Shown: one piece after another, positions 60,801-64,000 of the stretch
Layout: each line of letters opens with the position of its first letter
Position numbering within the stretch: position 1 is the first letter of the stretch
Origin: Pagrus major
Taxonomy: Eukaryota > Chordata > Actinopteri > Spariformes > Sparidae
Assembly: GCF_040436345.1 (NCBI RefSeq)
Contig: NC_133230.1
Span: 19,106,197 to 19,170,196, forward strand
Length of the DNA: 64,000 bases
Reading direction: 5' to 3'
Notes under the pieces: generated by a model
What the model was told of the DNA's origin: nothing
Databases searched by the model: none
The model's input: the letters and a program-made list of their open reading frames with translations, nothing else
Position numbers and translations under genes: made by a program

Positions 60801-63100
60801 TACCACCTTTCGAAACTATTTTCCTCTGCCGACTCCTCACTTCCTCCCTCCCCCTTCCTCCCTATCCTCGGACTTGTGCTCTCCACCATACGTTAGTGCA
60901 TCGCCTAAGCAGACCGGTTTGTTCAGTTTTACAATAGGACCCAGGCTGGAAGGCTGGCAGACACACAAAGGCTCTGCTTCTTTACTAGAAGCTGCAGAAG
61001 AATCTGAAGGAGGGTATTGTTGGGACACAGCAAGCCTCAGCATTACATCAGCCCAGACACGCATGCAAAAAATTAATGTGTGCAGAATTATGCAGACACA
61101 CACATGCTGCATATCTCACAATAGACACCTATATGTATCCATGCAAACTGCTTATATCCACCTCTTTTTCCTCACTTGCCTCATACATACAAGTATGCCA
61201 TATAAACAATGATAGAATGAGGGCCTGTTAACTGGGTCAGCAGAGCTATTTATGTGGCTCTGTATTGTTGTTTGACGCGTGCCCTCACTTCCTTACAAGA
61301 GTGAGTGTTTTCTCCTCTTTCTGATTACTAGGTCAAAGAGAGAGTTCCCTCTGGAGACTACTTTGATTGGTGTATAAACTTAACTTGTATGGAAGAAACA
61401 CGAGAGGCATTCGTTTTGGCTTTCCAGTGAATTTTCCCCCGGCACTTCCAGAGGAAAATGCTTGATAACCACTCCTTCGCTTTCGCTTTAAAGGCGGTGT
61501 GCGTGTGTGTGCAAGTACAACACAACACAGATAGCAAGTGCCGTGTGAGTTGTTTGCTCAGTGAAGGGACCTTGCGACACAAAAACGAGTTTGTCTATCC
61601 GTGTGAATGTGAACACAGCAACAGTGTGAGCGCGCACAGTTAAGACACAACATCCATTCACTGAGTGGCAGTGATAAGTAATTACAGAGAACAGAAAAAC
61701 CCTTTAACCACATAGTGACTCTGTTTTTCCCTCGGATGAATACGGTGAAAATAACCTCAATTTGCCTATCGAGCTGGGACTAATTTCCCTTTTTCTAAAG
61801 CTCATGTGGGCAAATATGTGGTTTTGTGGTAAAACCAAAGGGAGCCACTGTATTTGATGCGGCTTCCTGAAAATAACCCATCTGCACATCATAGTGTATG
61901 GTATCACTGTTCTGCCCGAGGCGAGGTTCAGTGATACACCTCTTTTCTTAGGAGATGACAGGCTTGACAATGCCAGGCATGCAGGAGTTATGTTCTATGC
62001 ACAACTCTTGCAGCTTTTCCAATCTCTCTGATGCACTCTTTCCTTTATGTTCACTCTATCAGAGGATTTCAGGAGAAGGTCAGTGGGGAGGGACTTAAAG
62101 GGATCCTCCCTCGATGAAAAATGTCTTTTCAGGAGATGAAAAGGAAGAGGAAGAAGCTTTGGGGCCTGCAGCCAAGAGGATCAAGGTGCAAAGAGCCAGT
62201 GAGGCGTTACACCTCCAAATCCTGATTAGAGGGCAATTTCACAGCTGCAAAATTCTCACTTGAGATGTGATGATTTATGTGCATGCACTGCTTGTGTTTT
62301 GTGCAAAAGCAACAAAAATACTTGGTTAGGTTTAGGAAACAAAAATACTTTGTTAGTTTGTTAGCTTACTTTGTTACAATTAAATTCACAATGTTAAACA
62401 TCTATTTGAAAGGGAAACTTGTCCCATGTACGTACTTTCCCGGTCTTTATCCCCTAATTGCTAAGCTATGACATTGGTCAGTTTCAATGACGGCTCCTGG
62501 ATCAACATTTACTATTTTGTTCCAGGGACAACACTTGCAAGGTAATACCAGGTCATTCCATTGCCCAAAATGCAACTTAGCCACTGAGTGACAACACTGG
62601 AGGCAACATATCCAGTTACATGCAGCTTCCTCTGGATCCAGAAAAGGCTTCATACCACTTTTTCACACATGCATTAGTACTCCTCAAGACTTGTACACAT
62701 GTTAATGTGACATTTTTAATCTAGCATCATTTTTGGTAACAAATCAGAGCTTTTGATTCTCACATTTCTCAGTGATAAAGTATGCCTCTGCCTCAATGCA
62801 AGGCTCTCTCTCTGAATCACCCCCTCATCCATTGAAATTCCTCTCCTTGAATTTTAGTCCGTGAATGAGGCATTCTGCATATCCATGGCGACCACACTGC
62901 AGACTCTCTGGAGTTTGCATAGAAATGAGAAGTAAGAATGAAAGGAGACGAGGGCAAGGACGCACACACACACACACGCACGCACACGCACACGCACACA
63001 CACACGCTCCTTTCTCTCTCTGCAGTGTGCCAGAAAGCACAAACATTCCCACGTGATGATGGAGTTTGCTCCCTCCCTCGCGGGGCGGACAATAGCGCGC
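57856..63100. other. Intergenic stretch between e2f2 and asap3
   Basis: No gene recognised. A 53-bp exon-like block at 62133-62185 is discussed under findings. A CA array lies at 62963-63004. A GGTTAGGTTTAGGAAACAAA phrase near 62322 is part of a common fish repeat. Confidence 0.6.
62963..63004. repeat. (CA)n/(CG)-interrupted microsatellite
   Basis: CA array with CG interruptions, about 350 bases upstream of the asap3 start codon. Confidence 0.9.
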
Positions 63101-63357
63101 TGGCGCACCTCCACGCGCACACATTCACAGAGTGGAGTCTGAACTCGGTCAGGACGCAGGTCCTCTTTTCAGGAAACTTTTCACCTCAAAGGCGCTTTTA
63201 GGAACCGACACTCTGAGAAATACAGTCTCTTCTCAGCTGCGCACAGTGGAGGAGTAAACTATCCATTTTTTTTTTCTTCAAATGGGAAGTACATGCGCGC
63301 GTAAAACTTTGGCTCACTTTTCTGCTCAGTGACTGTCAGACCCGCTTCGCTCGAAAC

Positions 63358-63483
63358 ATGCCGGAGCGAATCAGCATTTCGGACTTCGTGGTCCTCACAA
63401 ACGAGGATCTGTCTTCTCCCGGGACGTCAAGTTTTCAGTCCAAAATGAGCGACTGTCGGAACACGGTTTCGGCCGTGGAGGAG
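63358..63483 (+). CDS. asap3: ASAP3 (ARF GTPase-activating protein), first coding exon
   Basis: ASAP proteins have BAR, PH, ARF-GAP and ankyrin domains and stimulate GTP hydrolysis on ARFs at membranes and focal adhesions. This exon codes for 42 residues, MPERISISDFVVLTNEDLSS to NTVSAVEE, ending at donor GAG|GTGAGA in phase 0. The pattern MPxxxSxxxF-(9-10)-SSP...CRNTVxAxEE is the N-terminal start of the BAR domain in ASAP1-3; EDLSSP is closest to human ASAP3. Its place directly after e2f2 on the same strand is the human order. The upstream 250 bases are GC-rich and TATA-less. The remaining exons lie beyond the window. Confidence 0.88.
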
Positions 63484-64000
63484 GTGAGAGAGGCGGAGGA
63501 GAGGCGGTGCAGAGAAACACGCACCTTTTGTGTGTTGTTATTTACCTGTCCGTAATGCATGTCTTTAAACTCACCTGTAGGGTAGCTCAAATTTCAGTGT
63601 GACATCCTTAGTTTTTCCTTTCTTTTTTTACAGCATTGTGGAGTTGAAGCATTACGTTGTAAGTCGTTAAACATTTTGTTTGTTGTTCAACATTGTTTCC
63701 AGGTGAGCACAGCAGTGTGAGGGGAAACGTGGAGACTTTGACCTGGGTTTTTCCAAAACATTTAATTTCGTCATTTCATTCCAAAAGCTGTACCTAATGT
63801 TAACTGCAACGGGACACATTTACAGAGGGGCAAGTGCAAGGTGCACGTATTGTGCTGACCTGTGTGCACTGGACTCTTGTGAGGACTAAGATTCTGGAAA
63901 ACTTAGCTGTTCATAAAGTGCAGTGGCGACCCAAGAAATCTTTAGTGGGTTGGCAAAGGGGGGCCGCTGAATGTCTTGGGACAGTGGCTGGCTGACTATT
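63484..64000 (+). other. asap3: Start of asap3 intron 1
   Basis: Follows the donor. The last 80 bases (CAGTGGCGACCCAAG from about 63921) look like one end of a hAT-type repeat cut by the window edge. Confidence 0.75.

Noticed and set aside
1-64000. CRISPR arrays, operons, tRNA or rRNA genes
   Set aside because: The sequence is vertebrate; no spaced direct repeats with unique spacers and no tRNA or rRNA motif were recognised.

Overview
The window looks like teleost fish (probably spiny-rayed) genomic DNA. It has long CA/GT dinucleotide arrays, many short TTAA-flanked and hAT-like non-autonomous DNA elements of the kind common in fish, short introns, and vertebrate genes with fish-like exon sequences. 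There are no bacterial operons, and nearly all long open frames are accidental readings of (CA)n, (CT)n or (GGA)n tracts. I identify four genes, all on the + strand: the last coding exon of msra, a complete id3, a complete e2f2, and the first coding exon of asap3.

Layout. 1-9163 is non-coding and probably the last intron of msra; its other exons are not seen and should lie upstream. It may hold a terminal exon of an unknown minus-strand gene near 4.5 kb. 9164-9337 is the msra C-terminus, which ends in KDEL. 9338 to about 38300 is a 29-kb gene-poor stretch filled with mobile-element debris, a local direct duplication (14.1/15.0 kb), a nested transposon insertion (27.5 kb), a palindromic element (19 kb), a composite element carrying 57-bp tandem repeats (31.7-32.6 kb) and a 89-bp GT array (36 kb). 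Its last part holds GC-rich regulatory sequence, including an exact bipartite SMAD/BMP response motif about 1.2 kb upstream of the id3 ATG. id3 (about 38420-40435) has a TATA and two CCAAT boxes, two coding exons and a third exon that is entirely 3' UTR. e2f2 (about 45340 to 56300 or 57650) has seven coding exons that I joined frame by frame to a 446-residue protein, an E2F-site promoter, an upstream ORF, and a minor-spliceosome AT-AC intron. 57.7-63.3 kb is intergenic. asap3 exon 1 is at 63358-63483 and the gene runs off the right edge.

Biology. The order id3-e2f2-asap3, all on one strand, matches human 1p36.12, so this is an old conserved block; msra (human 8p23.1) is a lineage-specific neighbour. 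id3 (dominant-negative HLH, BMP target) and e2f2 (RB-controlled activator of S-phase genes) both act in proliferation versus differentiation; asap3 is an ARF-GAP of actin and membrane remodelling. I saw no wholly new gene system. The points most worth following are the KDEL-ended msra, the id3 BMP element and 3'-UTR intron, and the e2f2 AT-AC intron and uORF.
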